This document shows positions 7,035 through 16,100 of a DNA stretch of 34,653 bases, piece by piece. Each line of letters opens with the position of its first letter. Positions within the stretch are counted from its first letter, which is position 1. This DNA comes from Trueperaceae bacterium (GTDB lineage: Bacteria > Deinococcota > Deinococci > Deinococcales > Trueperaceae), in contig CP070651.1 of the NCBI GenBank assembly GCA_020354625.1, positions 2,690,507-2,725,159 on the forward strand, in the 5' to 3' direction. The notes under the pieces are model-generated. The model did no database searches. It saw only the letters and a list, made by a program, of their open reading frames with translations, and was not told the DNA's origin. The position numbers and the translations under genes are program-made.

Positions 7035-8651
7035 TTACCTGTTGATACTGATCTTCCAGGGTTCGATCAGGCTGATGTCGGGACCCTTGATGTAGTTCTC
7101 GACGTAATCCCGGGCGTTGATGGTGGCAATGGGCTTGCCAAAGTGCGCCATGACGTAATCGTTGATGTAGAAATCTTGTGCCTGACGCGTCAGCTCGCAG
7201 CGCCTGGGATCGTCGGGAGAGAGCGTCAAGGCCTCGTCGATCAGGGCATCGAGATCTTCGTTGACATAGCCGTCCAAGGGGTTGCCGGGGCGCGCCACGG
7301 CGCCGTCGCTATGACCGGCGGTGAACATGTAGGTGGCGCCATCGGGGAAGCGGATCACCACATCGTCGCGGGTGAGGTTCAGCTTGTCGATGTCGTCCCC
7401 AAAGCCGTCGGGGCGCTCTTGGAACTCGATATTTTCGATGCCCAGGTTCTGGCGCCAAAACTCCATCGCAGCCTGAAGGGCCCTATTGTTGAACTCGTTG
7501 TTCCCGCGGGGGGTCACCCGGAGTTTGGGCAGGTTCTCAGCGCTGCCGTAGCTCGACGCGGCCAGCGCGGCCTCGGCCGCTTCCACGTCGAAGGGGTAAC
7601 CGGTCAGGGCCGGATCCCAGCAGTTCAGCACGTCGTCCATCGGTTGGGTCGTCGGCACACCGGTGCCCTCGAAGGGGAAGGTGGCGCGGAATACGGCGTT
7701 CCAGTCGACCGAGAGGATCAGCGCCCTGCGCACGTTGATGTCGTCGGTGGGTGGAGCGATCGGGCTGAACCAGAAGGTATTGAAGCCGATCACCTGAATG
7801 GGCCGGAAGTAGTCGGGCACCTGACCGCGCAGCGCGGATGGGATGGGGGCCAAGCTGGCATCGATCTGGTCGTTGAGCACCATCGCCCCGATGATCTGGC
7901 TGTCGGGCACGAACTGGAAGGTGACCTTATCCAGGAAGGGTCCCTCATCGCGCCACCAGTTGGGGTTGGGAACAAGCTCTGCCGTTTGCAGGTTTTCATC
8001 GAAGGCGCTCAGCACAAAGGGCCCACTGAAAACAGGGTCGTTTTCGGGCTTCCAGTACTCGTTGTAGCCGTGCTCGAGCACGTCTGCAGCGTTGGCAGTC
8101 GACAAATGGGCGGTCGCAACCCGCCAGTTGAAGGCGGGATCCGGGCTGGCGAGCGTCACCCGAACCGTGGCGTCGTCGAGAGCTTCCAAGCCCGAGACAG
8201 AGACGCTGAGGTCGTCAGCCCCTGCGCCCTCTCTCGCCGCTCCAAAGCCCGCGACATTCCCGAGGTAACCGTTGATACGTCCCACGGAGTTGACCGGGGC
8301 GATCTGTATCTGCCACGAATCGACGACTTGCTGCGCGGTCATGGAGCTGCCGTCAGACCACTTGGCGCGTGGATCCATGGTGAAGGTCCATACCGTGCTG
8401 TCCTCATTGCCTTCCCAGGACTGGAAGATGCCTGGCTGCAGCTGCAGATCGGCATCGAAGTACATCGGCGGCATGAAGAGGAGCGTCGACCAGTTTTGCT
8501 GGTCGGCACCGGCAACCAGAACGTTGAAATGGAAAGACGATTGGCCTGAGGAAGCGGTGGCGATTCGTAACACCTGCTCCTGGGCAAACGCTACTGAAAG
8601 GCTCAACAAAACGAACGTGAGGATCGAAAACAAAGGGGTTATTCTACGCAT
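7035..8651 (-). CDS. ABC transporter substrate-binding protein, family 5 (Opp/Dpp type)
   Basis: A 538-residue periplasmic solute-binding protein of SBP_bac_5. Residues 1-23 are a classic signal peptide: MRR, a hydrophobic core, and AFA before QEQ as cleavage site. There is no lipobox cysteine, so the protein is probably soluble in a periplasm rather than lipid-anchored. Family-typical segments include the early WSDGSSMTAQQVVDSWQ, the mid-region DINVRRALILSVDW and the C-terminal lobe with a DPRRCELTRQAQ helix. The start is well supported by TAAGGAG at 8661-8667, 9 nt upstream. It is the first gene of the leftward transcript and would capture the transported ligand. The class binds peptides but also oligosaccharides; the neighbouring glycan enzymes favour the latter. 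Confidence 0.93.
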   Translation of the reverse strand: MRRITPLFSILTFVLLSLSVAFAQEQVLRIATASSGQSSFHFNVLVAGADQQNWSTLLFMPPMYFDADLQLQPGIFQSWEGNEDSTVWTFTMDPRAKWSDGSSMTAQQVVDSWQIQIAPVNSVGRINGYLGNVAGFGAAREGAGADDLSVSVSGLEALDDATVRVTLASPDPAFNWRVATAHLSTANAADVLEHGYNEYWKPENDPVFSGPFVLSAFDENLQTAELVPNPNWWRDEGPFLDKVTFQFVPDSQIIGAMVLNDQIDASLAPIPSALRGQVPDYFRPIQVIGFNTFWFSPIAPPTDDINVRRALILSVDWNAVFRATFPFEGTGVPTTQPMDDVLNCWDPALTGYPFDVEAAEAALAASSYGSAENLPKLRVTPRGNNEFNNRALQAAMEFWRQNLGIENIEFQERPDGFGDDIDKLNLTRDDVVIRFPDGATYMFTAGHSDGAVARPGNPLDGYVNEDLDALIDEALTLSPDDPRRCELTRQAQDFYINDYVMAHFGKPIATINARDYVENYIKGPDISLIEPWKISINR

Positions 8652-8660
8652 GAACGAAAA

Positions 8661-8667
8661 CTCCTTA
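8661..8667 (-). promoter_or_regulatory. Ribosome binding site of the substrate-binding protein gene
   Basis: On the - strand this reads TAAGGAG, 9 nt before the ATG at 8651. It fixes the start directly before the signal peptide. Confidence 0.75.
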
Positions 8668-8786
8668 TATAGCTTTGCACCCTGTGATAAGGGGACTTCC
8701 GTAGACTTTTAGGCGGACAGCTTGTGATCTGCCTCCTTCCTGCCAGATACGAAGAGATTCGGATGGGTAGAACTAGCGGCATTCAC

Positions 8787-8810
8787 TGGTATAGCATGGT
8801 ATACCATACC
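8787..8810. promoter_or_regulatory. Candidate GntR/FCD operator with GGTATA repeats
   Basis: The site contains TGGTATA at 8787-8793, the perfect palindrome ATGGTATACCAT at 8796-8807, and an inverted CCATACC ending at 8810. The two TGGTATA copies start exactly 10 bp apart, one helical turn. It lies between divergent genes, 74 bp before the rightward ATG at 8884 and about 135 bp before the leftward start. NanR of E. coli binds GGTATA repeats, and ExuR/UxuR bind a TTGGTATACCAA-type palindrome; both are GntR/FCD regulators of sugar acids. The FCD regulator encoded at 2850-3584 is the obvious partner. The repeat is seen; the assignment is inference. Confidence 0.6.
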
Positions 8811-8883
8811 TTGGTTCGCTTTGTGAAGTGGACTGGGGTGCACAAACCACGAGCACCGTAACACCCTTTAGGAGCTGCCCGAC

Positions 8884-9795
8884 ATGATGCCCTTGCCCAA
8901 CGGAATCTGGCCCATTTTATCGACGCCCTTCACCGATACCGACCGAGTCGATCTCGATGGGCTCGCTTCGCTGGTGGACTTCTACAAAGAGGCCGGCGTA
9001 TCGGGCCTTCTCGCCCTGGGGCAGGCGAGCGAGGTGTTGGCGCTACACGATGATGAACGGTTTTTGGTGGCGGAACACGTGGCAACGCTCTGCAAGGGCG
9101 AACTCCCTCTGGTGGTGGTCGGCAATTTCGGGCGAACCCTGGCCGAACAGGCGAGCTCGCTCAGCCGGGTGGCGGCCTTAGGAGCGGATGCCGCCGTGGT
9201 GGGCCTGTCGCTCCTCCCCTCAGCAGAGCGCATGGACGAACAACTCCTCGAATTGGCCGAGCAGGTCGATGGGATTCCCTTGGGCATCTATGAATTGCCG
9301 GAGCCCGAACACCGGCTGCTATCTCCCGAACAGGTAGCGAGGGTGGCCCGATCAGGCCGTTTCTACTTCATGAAGGACACCTGCCGTCAAGCCGAGCCCT
9401 TTATTGCCAAGCTCAAGGCCGCACAAGGCACGAAGCTCAAGCTCTTCCAAGCCAATTTGCGCGTCTTGCCTGAATCGATGGCAGCGGGCAGCCACGGCTT
9501 TTGCGGGTGGATGCCGATGGTGGCACCAGAACTCTGTGCACAGCTCATCCATACCGGTACCCCCCCAGAGATCAAACGCCTGGCCTACGAAAAGCTCATG
9601 GCCTTCCAAACCGTGATGGTGGCCCAAGGGTTCCCAGCTTCCGCCAAATACCTGCTCATGAAACGGGGGGTGAAGATCCACGCTCATAGCCGAGTGGCCT
9701 CTGCGCGTCCCTTTTCTAGCGAGGGAGCCGCGATTTTAGACCGCACTATCGAAACAGAAGATCCGTTTGCCCTCATTCCGACGCCGGACTCGTGA
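8884..9795 (+). CDS. Dihydrodipicolinate synthase/N-acetylneuraminate lyase family aldolase
   Basis: A 303-residue class I aldolase-type TIM barrel. Members cleave or form pyruvate-derived C-C bonds, for example N-acetylneuraminate lyase, KDG aldolase and ketodeoxyglucarate dehydratase. The Schiff-base lysine is K164 in YFMKDTC and the catalytic tyrosine is Y136 in GIYELPEP. The family loop that is usually G-T/S-T/S-GE here reads GQASE (46-50), which suggests altered recognition of the pyruvate carboxylate. A ribosome binding site AGGAG lies 9 nt before ATG 8884; an ATG at 8887 is an equal alternative. It is the first gene of the rightward operon and ends 7 bp before the sulfatase start. It could release pyruvate from a 2-keto-3-deoxy acid. 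The substrate is unknown. Confidence 0.85.
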   Translation: MMPLPNGIWPILSTPFTDTDRVDLDGLASLVDFYKEAGVSGLLALGQASEVLALHDDERFLVAEHVATLCKGELPLVVVGNFGRTLAEQASSLSRVAALGADAAVVGLSLLPSAERMDEQLLELAEQVDGIPLGIYELPEPEHRLLSPEQVARVARSGRFYFMKDTCRQAEPFIAKLKAAQGTKLKLFQANLRVLPESMAAGSHGFCGWMPMVAPELCAQLIHTGTPPEIKRLAYEKLMAFQTVMVAQGFPASAKYLLMKRGVKIHAHSRVASARPFSSEGAAILDRTIETEDPFALIPTPDS

Positions 9796-9802
9796 GACGA
9801 AG

Positions 9803-11173
9803 ATGCCCGACCGACCCAATCTAATCGTCTTCTTGACCGACGATCACGCCCAGTGGGCGCTGCCCTGTTACGGCAACCGGGAGATCCATGCGCCCAACCT
9901 CGACTATCTTGCCGAAACAGGCGTCCTGATGGCGAACGCCTTCACGCCGACGCCGGTCTGCTCACCCGCTCGAGCCTCCTTCTGGACAGGGCTCTACCCC
10001 TCTCAGCACGGGGTCCACGACTATTTGGCGGAGCACGAGGATGAAATCGGCTCGCGCAATTGGCTTGAAGATCGCACCACTCTGGCCCAGATGCTGCAAG
10101 AAACCGGTTATGAAACAGCCTTTTGCGGCAAGTGGCACTGTGGCCTGGGCGAGGTACCGAAAGAAGGCTTCGACTTCTGGTATAGCGCCTGGCGGCAGAC
10201 CCCCAAATACCACCAGCCCACCGCGAAATACAGCAACCAGGGCGAGGTGGAGACGAAAAGGGGGTACGACACCCAGATCATCACCGACGCGGCCCTCTCC
10301 TTTTTACGCCGAGAAAGAGATCAGCCCTTTTTCCTTTTCGTGGGGTTTGCCACCACGCACGGCCCCTGGGTCAACCGCGCAGAGCGCCTGGTGTCACGCT
10401 ATCGCAAGGCCGGCTTTCAAGATATCCCCGATGACCCCTTCTACCCCTTCGGCCTCGAAGGAGACACGCCCAAAAGACCTGCCGATCCGCCGGAGGTAGC
10501 AGCTCAATACTACGCCTCGGTGAGCCAGATCGACGAGATGGTGGGGCGGGTGCTCGATGAACTCGATGCACTCGGCGTGCGGGATGAGACCTTGATCGCC
10601 TATACCTCGGATCACGGCCTCAACCTCGGGCACCACCAGGTATGGGGCAAAGGCAACGCCACCCGGCCCTTGAACATGCTCGAGGAGTCGATCCGCATCC
10701 CCCTCCTGCTGAACGGTCCCGGTCTGCCGGGTGGAGCGGTGCGACACGCGTTTATCAACCACACCGATCTCTTTATGACGCTTCTGGACTATGCCCACGC
10801 TATGCCAGAAGACAGGTCCAGCTATCCGGGACGAAGTTACAAGGCACTCCTCGAAGGCAGCGAGCCCGATGAAGGGCGCGAGGTGCACATCGGCGAATAC
10901 GGCCCGGTGCGGATGGCGCGCGACAGAAGGTACAAGCTCATCCTCCGTCACCCTGATGGGCCGCATCTGCTGTTCGATCTCGAGAAAGATCCCAGGGAGC
11001 ACCACAATCTCTACGGTCAGGCGCTTTACCAGCCGCTCATCGAGAGACTCCGCCACCAGATCGACGCGTTCTTTTCCCGCTATCAAGATCCCGATCAGAG
11101 CGGTTTGAAGCCCAGGCTGGCCAAACACAACACCGCCGCGGCGTGGGATAACCGTGCAGAGAAAGGGCATTAG
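9803..11173 (+). CDS. Formylglycine-dependent sulfatase, probably cytosolic
   Basis: A type I sulfatase of 456 residues that hydrolyses sulfate esters. The metal site begins with D13-D14 in FLTDDHAQW. The maturation motif is CSPAR with C53, the residue converted to formylglycine by an FGE-type enzyme not present in the window. A second metal cluster is in YTSDHGLNLGHH, and the C-terminal domain has the usual NHTDLFMTLLDY. The start is ATG 9803, 7 bp after the preceding stop. An in-frame codon at 9767 lies inside the upstream gene and would add an unlikely tail. There is no signal peptide, which is unusual since many sulfatases are exported. This implies desulfation of an imported sulfated oligosaccharide or monosaccharide. 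It sits tightly inside the catabolic operon. Confidence 0.9.
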   Translation: MPDRPNLIVFLTDDHAQWALPCYGNREIHAPNLDYLAETGVLMANAFTPTPVCSPARASFWTGLYPSQHGVHDYLAEHEDEIGSRNWLEDRTTLAQMLQETGYETAFCGKWHCGLGEVPKEGFDFWYSAWRQTPKYHQPTAKYSNQGEVETKRGYDTQIITDAALSFLRRERDQPFFLFVGFATTHGPWVNRAERLVSRYRKAGFQDIPDDPFYPFGLEGDTPKRPADPPEVAAQYYASVSQIDEMVGRVLDELDALGVRDETLIAYTSDHGLNLGHHQVWGKGNATRPLNMLEESIRIPLLLNGPGLPGGAVRHAFINHTDLFMTLLDYAHAMPEDRSSYPGRSYKALLEGSEPDEGREVHIGEYGPVRMARDRRYKLILRHPDGPHLLFDLEKDPREHHNLYGQALYQPLIERLRHQIDAFFSRYQDPDQSGLKPRLAKHNTAAAWDNRAEKGH

Positions 11174-11176
11174 ACT

Positions 11177-11205
11177 ATGAAAATCGTAAGACCATGAAAA
11201 TCGTA
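11177..11205 (+). repeat. Duplicated gene start with a six-codon mini-ORF
   Basis: ATGAAAATCGTA occurs twice, at 11177-11188 and 11194-11205, separated by AGACC (a 17-bp period). The first copy opens a six-codon frame, M-K-I-V-R-P, whose TGA at 11195-11197 overlaps the ATG of the enolase-superfamily gene as ATGA. It looks like a tandem duplication of the start region and may couple translation. Confidence 0.7.
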
Positions 11206-12360
11206 GCCATTCGCGATGAGGTCGTTCCCATCAGATCATCGATACGAAACGCCTTTATCGATTTCTCGCAGATGACGGCGTCGATCGTAAGGATCGAAAC
11301 CGACGTCGTGCGCGGCGGCAAACCGGTTGTCGGCTACGGCTTCAACTCCAACGGCCGCTACGCCCAGAGCGGCATCCTGCGCGACCGCATCATCCCCCGT
11401 CTGCTCAAGGCCGCGCCCGAGGATCTGCTCGACGATGAGGGGACCAATCTCGATCCCTTCAAGGCCTGGGACGTGATGATGGCCAACGAAAAGCCGGGGG
11501 GCCACGGCGAACGCTCGGTAGCGGTAGGCACCATCGACATGGCGCTCTGGGACGTCGTGGCCAAGATCGAAGAGAAGCCGCTCTATCAGGTGCTGGCCGA
11601 TCGCTATAACGCGGGCCGGGCCGACCCCGATATCTTCGTCTATGCCGCCGGGGGTTACTACTATCCAGGCAAAGACTTACCCACTCTCAAAGCTGAAATG
11701 CAGGGCTACCTCGACCTCGGCTACAACACGGTGAAGATCAAGATCGGCGGCAGCTCGCTCGAAGACGACCTAAAAAGGATCGAAGCGGTTCTCTCGATCC
11801 TCGGCGAGGGGCAATCGCTGGCCGTCGATGCCAACGGCCGCTTCGACATCAGAGAGGCCATCCGCTACGCTGAGGCGCTCGAGCCCTATGAACTGTTCTG
11901 GTACGAGGAGGCCGGTGACCCGCTCGACTACCTGCTCAATGCCGCCCTGGTGCAAGCGACCGAACGACCCATCGCTACCGGTGAAAACATCTTTTCGCTC
12001 ATCGATGCCACCAACCTGATTCGCTACGGGGGCCTCCGTCCCGATACCGATTACCTGCAATTCGACCCCGTGCTCAGCTACGGGCTGGTGGAGTATCTGC
12101 GCATTTTGGAGATGCTGAAACGCCACGGCTGGTCGTGGCGACGCTGTATTCCCCACGGTGGGCACCAGCTTACCCTCCATATCGCGGCGGGTCTCGGCCT
12201 GGGAGGCAACGAGTCGTACCCGCACGTCTTCAAACCCTTCGGAGGCTTCGGAGACCGTGCGCAGGTCCTAAACGGACGCATCAAACCGCTCGAAGCACCT
12301 GGGATCGGCTTTGAACTCAAGTCCGACCTGATGGACTGTTTCAACACCTACTTCACCTAA
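11194..12360 (+). CDS. tarD: Enolase-superfamily acid-sugar dehydratase, D-tartrate-dehydratase-like
   Basis: A 388-residue member of the mandelate racemase group of the enolase superfamily. These enzymes abstract the proton alpha to a carboxylate with Mg2+ and dehydrate aldonic, aldaric or related acids. Visible catalytic residues are K181-x-K183 (VKIKIGG), metal ligands D212 (VDANGR), E238/E239 (WYEEAGDP) and E264 (TGEN), and the base-region histidine H321 in PHGGHQ. The layout, including VGYGFNSNGRY, EKPGGHGERSVAVGTIDMA and AAGLGLGGNESYP, matches what I recall of Bradyrhizobium D-tartrate dehydratase (TarD), with active-site numbering offset by one. TarD makes oxaloacetate from D-tartrate. 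In this operon the substrate could be another short hydroxy-acid. It follows the sulfatase gene by 20 bp with a duplicated start. Confidence 0.85.
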   Translation: MKIVAIRDEVVPIRSSIRNAFIDFSQMTASIVRIETDVVRGGKPVVGYGFNSNGRYAQSGILRDRIIPRLLKAAPEDLLDDEGTNLDPFKAWDVMMANEKPGGHGERSVAVGTIDMALWDVVAKIEEKPLYQVLADRYNAGRADPDIFVYAAGGYYYPGKDLPTLKAEMQGYLDLGYNTVKIKIGGSSLEDDLKRIEAVLSILGEGQSLAVDANGRFDIREAIRYAEALEPYELFWYEEAGDPLDYLLNAALVQATERPIATGENIFSLIDATNLIRYGGLRPDTDYLQFDPVLSYGLVEYLRILEMLKRHGWSWRRCIPHGGHQLTLHIAAGLGLGGNESYPHVFKPFGGFGDRAQVLNGRIKPLEAPGIGFELKSDLMDCFNTYFT

Positions 12361-12373
12361 GGGTTGCACTAAC

Positions 12374-13123
12374 GTGATCACCTTTGTCACCTACTACGTG
12401 GCCCTGAGCCAGCAGACGATGGACACCATCCATCAAACCACCAAGACCATCACCGTGACCGAGCCGTTCCGCTTTATCGAGACGATGTTCGACTCCGCCA
12501 GGGCGTTCCACCCCAGCTGCCGCTGCGCCATCTTGACAGATGAAGCCACACGCTTCCCCTTCGATGAAACACTCCCCGTCATCCGCTTCGCGCTCAATAA
12601 CGAGCACCCCATGCTCTCGCGCTCAGAAGCGTGGCCGCGCTATTTGGCCCAAGCCGAGAGCCACGTCGTCTTTCTCGACTCGGACATTCTCATCAACGCC
12701 GACTTGGAACACGTCTTCACCCACGACTTCGACGTCGCCCTCACCTACCGCGACGAACAGAAGTGGCCGATCAATGCGGGCATCCAATTCATACATAAGA
12801 GCGCTCTGGGACGAGCACGAACCTTTTACCAGAAGTGGTTGGACGAATACCGGGCCAGGCACCGCGAAGCGTCGGTGTGGGGCGGAGATCAGGACGTACT
12901 ACGAGAGATGTTCGAGCGGGTCGACTTTGGCAGGGCCGACGATTTTCATCACGAGCAAGCGGGCTTCAGGTTCCGCTTCCTGCCGTGCTCGAGCTACAAC
13001 TTTTCGAGCGAAGACGAGCAGATGACGGACCGCTATCCCGAGAAAAAGGTCCTTCACTTCAAAGGGCGCCGCAAGGCAGCGATGCTGCCCTATTGGCAGA
13101 CGGTTGTGGCGGCCGGCTCGTGA
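12374..13123 (+). CDS. Small glycosyltransferase-like protein (GT-A fold, DxD motif)
   Basis: A 249-residue protein resembling GT8-type or nucleotide-diphospho-sugar transferases. The region around residues 95-105 reads VVFLDSDILINADL, with a DSD metal/nucleotide motif preceded by a hydrophobic strand. A later WGGDQDVLREMF is typical of the acceptor-side helix, and a C-terminal KVLHFKGRRK fits the terminal H-x-x-G-like loop. No signal peptide or membrane segment is seen. The start is GTG 12374, 13 bp after the enolase-superfamily stop. A transferase inside an operon of lyases, sulfatase and aldolase is odd. It may be a biosynthetic passenger, or act by a different reaction on the same glycan. 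The family assignment is moderate and the function unknown. Confidence 0.65.
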   Translation: MITFVTYYVALSQQTMDTIHQTTKTITVTEPFRFIETMFDSARAFHPSCRCAILTDEATRFPFDETLPVIRFALNNEHPMLSRSEAWPRYLAQAESHVVFLDSDILINADLEHVFTHDFDVALTYRDEQKWPINAGIQFIHKSALGRARTFYQKWLDEYRARHREASVWGGDQDVLREMFERVDFGRADDFHHEQAGFRFRFLPCSSYNFSSEDEQMTDRYPEKKVLHFKGRRKAAMLPYWQTVVAAGS

Positions 13124-13171
13124 CCACACCGCTGGCCACCACCGAACGGTCAAAGTCTTAGGCGACGACGC

Positions 13172-16100
13172 ATGGAACTCCTCCCCCACATCGACCTCAT
13201 CGATCCCGAGCTGATCACGGTGCTCCTCAGCGACCCGCAGAACTTCAGCTGGCGCGCCATCGACAGCGAAGGCCTCGATAGTTGGAGCCCCGATATCGGC
13301 TTGAGCAGCTATCCCAACCCGAGCATCGTCCGCCCGGTTGCGGTGGCTCGCTCCGGCATGGCTTCGACCTTGCGTCACCGCTTCTGGAGCACGGTAGAGA
13401 GGCAAGCCGATCACACGGGGCATCGCTATATCGGCATCCTCATCTATATCCCTGTAGGCGAACCCTGCCCGATGGAACTGCGTTTGGGCGCCCACGAGAT
13501 CGGGCGGGTCGAACCGAAACGCCGTGACAACCGGCTCCACCTGATCGTGGTGGACAGAGCGGTTCGCTTCCTAGGCGAGATGGAGATCTTCCAACTCACC
13601 GCCCCCGGGCCGGGCCGCTACCGCATCGAAACGTTTGCGCTGCTCAAAGAGCGCCCGGCACCTGCCCGCTTTATCCCCCAAATCGACAAGTTGAGCGTTC
13701 ACCCTTCCCCTCGAGATACGGGGCGATGGCAGGCCGATCTCCACTTGATCACCTCCGAAGTCGCCTCGGTTCAGGTCGAGCTCACGGCTGAGGGTCGACT
13801 CGTACACCAGCTCGAGCAGCCCCATCACACGGCGCTCCATAGGCTCCGGCTTAGCGACCTGGCCCCCGACACCAGCTACACAGCCACCGTCACCGTCACC
13901 GAGCCCGAAGGGGAGCAGGCCAGCGAGTCCCTCACGTTTACAACCCGGCGCGGAACGCCGAGCGAACAACCTTTCAGCGTCCCCTTCGAGCTCGTCAACC
14001 TGGCGGACACAGACCTCTCCGGGTTGCCGCTCACCTTCGGCGTTCCGCTCCCCCAGGGCACGCTTTCCGGTGGCTCGAACTGTCTCCTCAAGCTGGGTAA
14101 GCACCAACAGACGGCGCAGCTGCGCACACAAGCCACCTGGCCCGACGGTTCGGCGCGCTGGGTCTTGATCGACGGGGTCGTGCCGCCAACCTCGGATAGG
14201 GTCACGAAGGGGGTGCTCGAGCCCACCTCTCAACCCAACCTGGCGCTCGACGGCATCTCGAGCCGGAGCCAAGAACACCGGCTCACCGTGGCCCACAACC
14301 AGCTCACCGTCACCGTCGACCGGGACGAGGGCATCACGATCGAACAGGAGGCTGGGCAACAGCAGCCGCTGCGGCTCTCTTTTGCCTCGGTTCTCGGCAA
14401 CGAACTGCCCCTCACAAGCGGCAGGCTCGAACACCTGACAGTAGAGACGCTCGGACACCGGCGGGCCGTGATCCACTGCGTCGTGCCCCACGAGGATGAA
14501 GGGGGAACGGCTCATTTACAGAGCAACCTGCGCATCCACCTCTATGCAGGAAAGCCCTTCGTCAAGCTCGTCCACCGCCTGGAAGTGATCAGCCCGGCCC
14601 TCGCCCCCGCAGCCGCAGGAGGTGTACTCGCCGAAGACGTGCTCAAAGGCCCCATCGGCTCCGCCGTCGCCGGCACCAAAGGCGAAGCGAGCACGCTGTT
14701 GACCCTCCGGTCGTTTGCGCTTCAGCTGTCCTGCCCGGACGTGCGTTCGGTGGCGGTGCTCGGGCGATCGTGGGACGCTACCGAGGATTGGCGCTTGCTT
14801 CAAAAAAACGATCACGGCTACGCCGTCTTTACCGGAGAGCGGATGACGAAACACCAGGGCCGCGCGACAGGGCAGTTCACGCTCGAACATAGCAACGGAA
14901 GCTTCGGTGTCGGCATCAAAGACTTCTGGCAAACCTATCCCAAGGGCCTGCGGGTTCAAGCCGGAGCCGTCGAGATCGAGCTCTTTCCGGCCTTGACAGC
15001 AAAGACTCTGCCCGATGAGCACGAAAGCGACCCCGAAGCCTGGCACCGCCTCTATTTCTGGCTGCAAGGTGGGCTCTATCGACTCAAAGCAGGAATGGCA
15101 CTGACCAGCGAGCTGGTGCTCGATCTTGCCGGTGAAACCGGAGCCGTCTTCGATTGGCTCGAGAACCCTCCCGTGGTGAGGCCGGCGCTCGAGCATCTCA
15201 ACCGGTGCCGTGCGCTCGGCCCGATCGGCTCGAAGACGGCCTCGCTCTTGCCGCGCTACGAGGCCTTGGCGGACGAAGCGCTCACGTCTTTTCACCGAGA
15301 CCAGGCCCATTTTCGCGCCTTCGGGCAGCTCAACTACGGCGACTGGTACGGCGAGAGCGGCTGGTCGTGGGGGAACAACGAGTACGACCCGGCCTACTGC
15401 GCCTACATCGAATTTTTGCGCGGAGGCGAGCCCGCTTGGGCGACCTGGGGTGCAAAGGCGGTGCGGCATCTGGTCGACGTAGATACCCTGAACCATTCAG
15501 CCGACCCGAGTGAGATCGGCGGGCAGGCCATGCACATGCCCGGGCACCTGGGTGGCTACCTGCCGGCCCTGTTTCGCAGCAAGATGAAGGGCACCAACTC
15601 GATCCCCTCACATACCTGGGTGGAAGGCCCCCTCTTGCACCTCTTGTTGACCGGTGATGAGACGGTGCGAGAGAGCATCGAGAAGACCAAAGGTTGGCTC
15701 TTACAGAAACGTTGGTTCGACTGTTACGACTTTTCCAACTGCCGCGAAGCCGGCTGGCACCTCATCCATCTCTGCATGCTCGCCTCGGCCACCGACGACC
15801 CGATGTGCCTCAACGCCGCCGCCCTGATCGTCAGACGCGTTCTCGAGAGGCAGTCGCCTGAAGGAGGCTGGCTGCGGATGTTGACCGAAAGCCACTGCGG
15901 ATGCGGCTATCCGCGTTGCCGGGGTGAGGCCGGCTTTATGGTGGGCGTGTTGCTCTCGGGCTTGCAACGCTACCACCACCTTACCGGCGACCGGGGCGTT
16001 GCCGAAAGCATCATCGCTGGCGCACGCTGGCTGATCGCCCACACCTTCGATGAGGCGTCCGGTCACTTTCGCTATACCTCGTGCCGGAACCGCTCGTTGG

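Noticed and set aside
7143-8549. A 468-codon open frame on the + strand
   Set aside because: It is wholly antisense to the substrate-binding protein gene, has no ribosome binding site and no recognisable family. It is a side effect of GC-rich codon use.
14516-15496. A 326-codon open frame on the - strand
   Set aside because: It is antisense to the large PL26-like gene, which has clear domain motifs. No family is seen in the antisense product.
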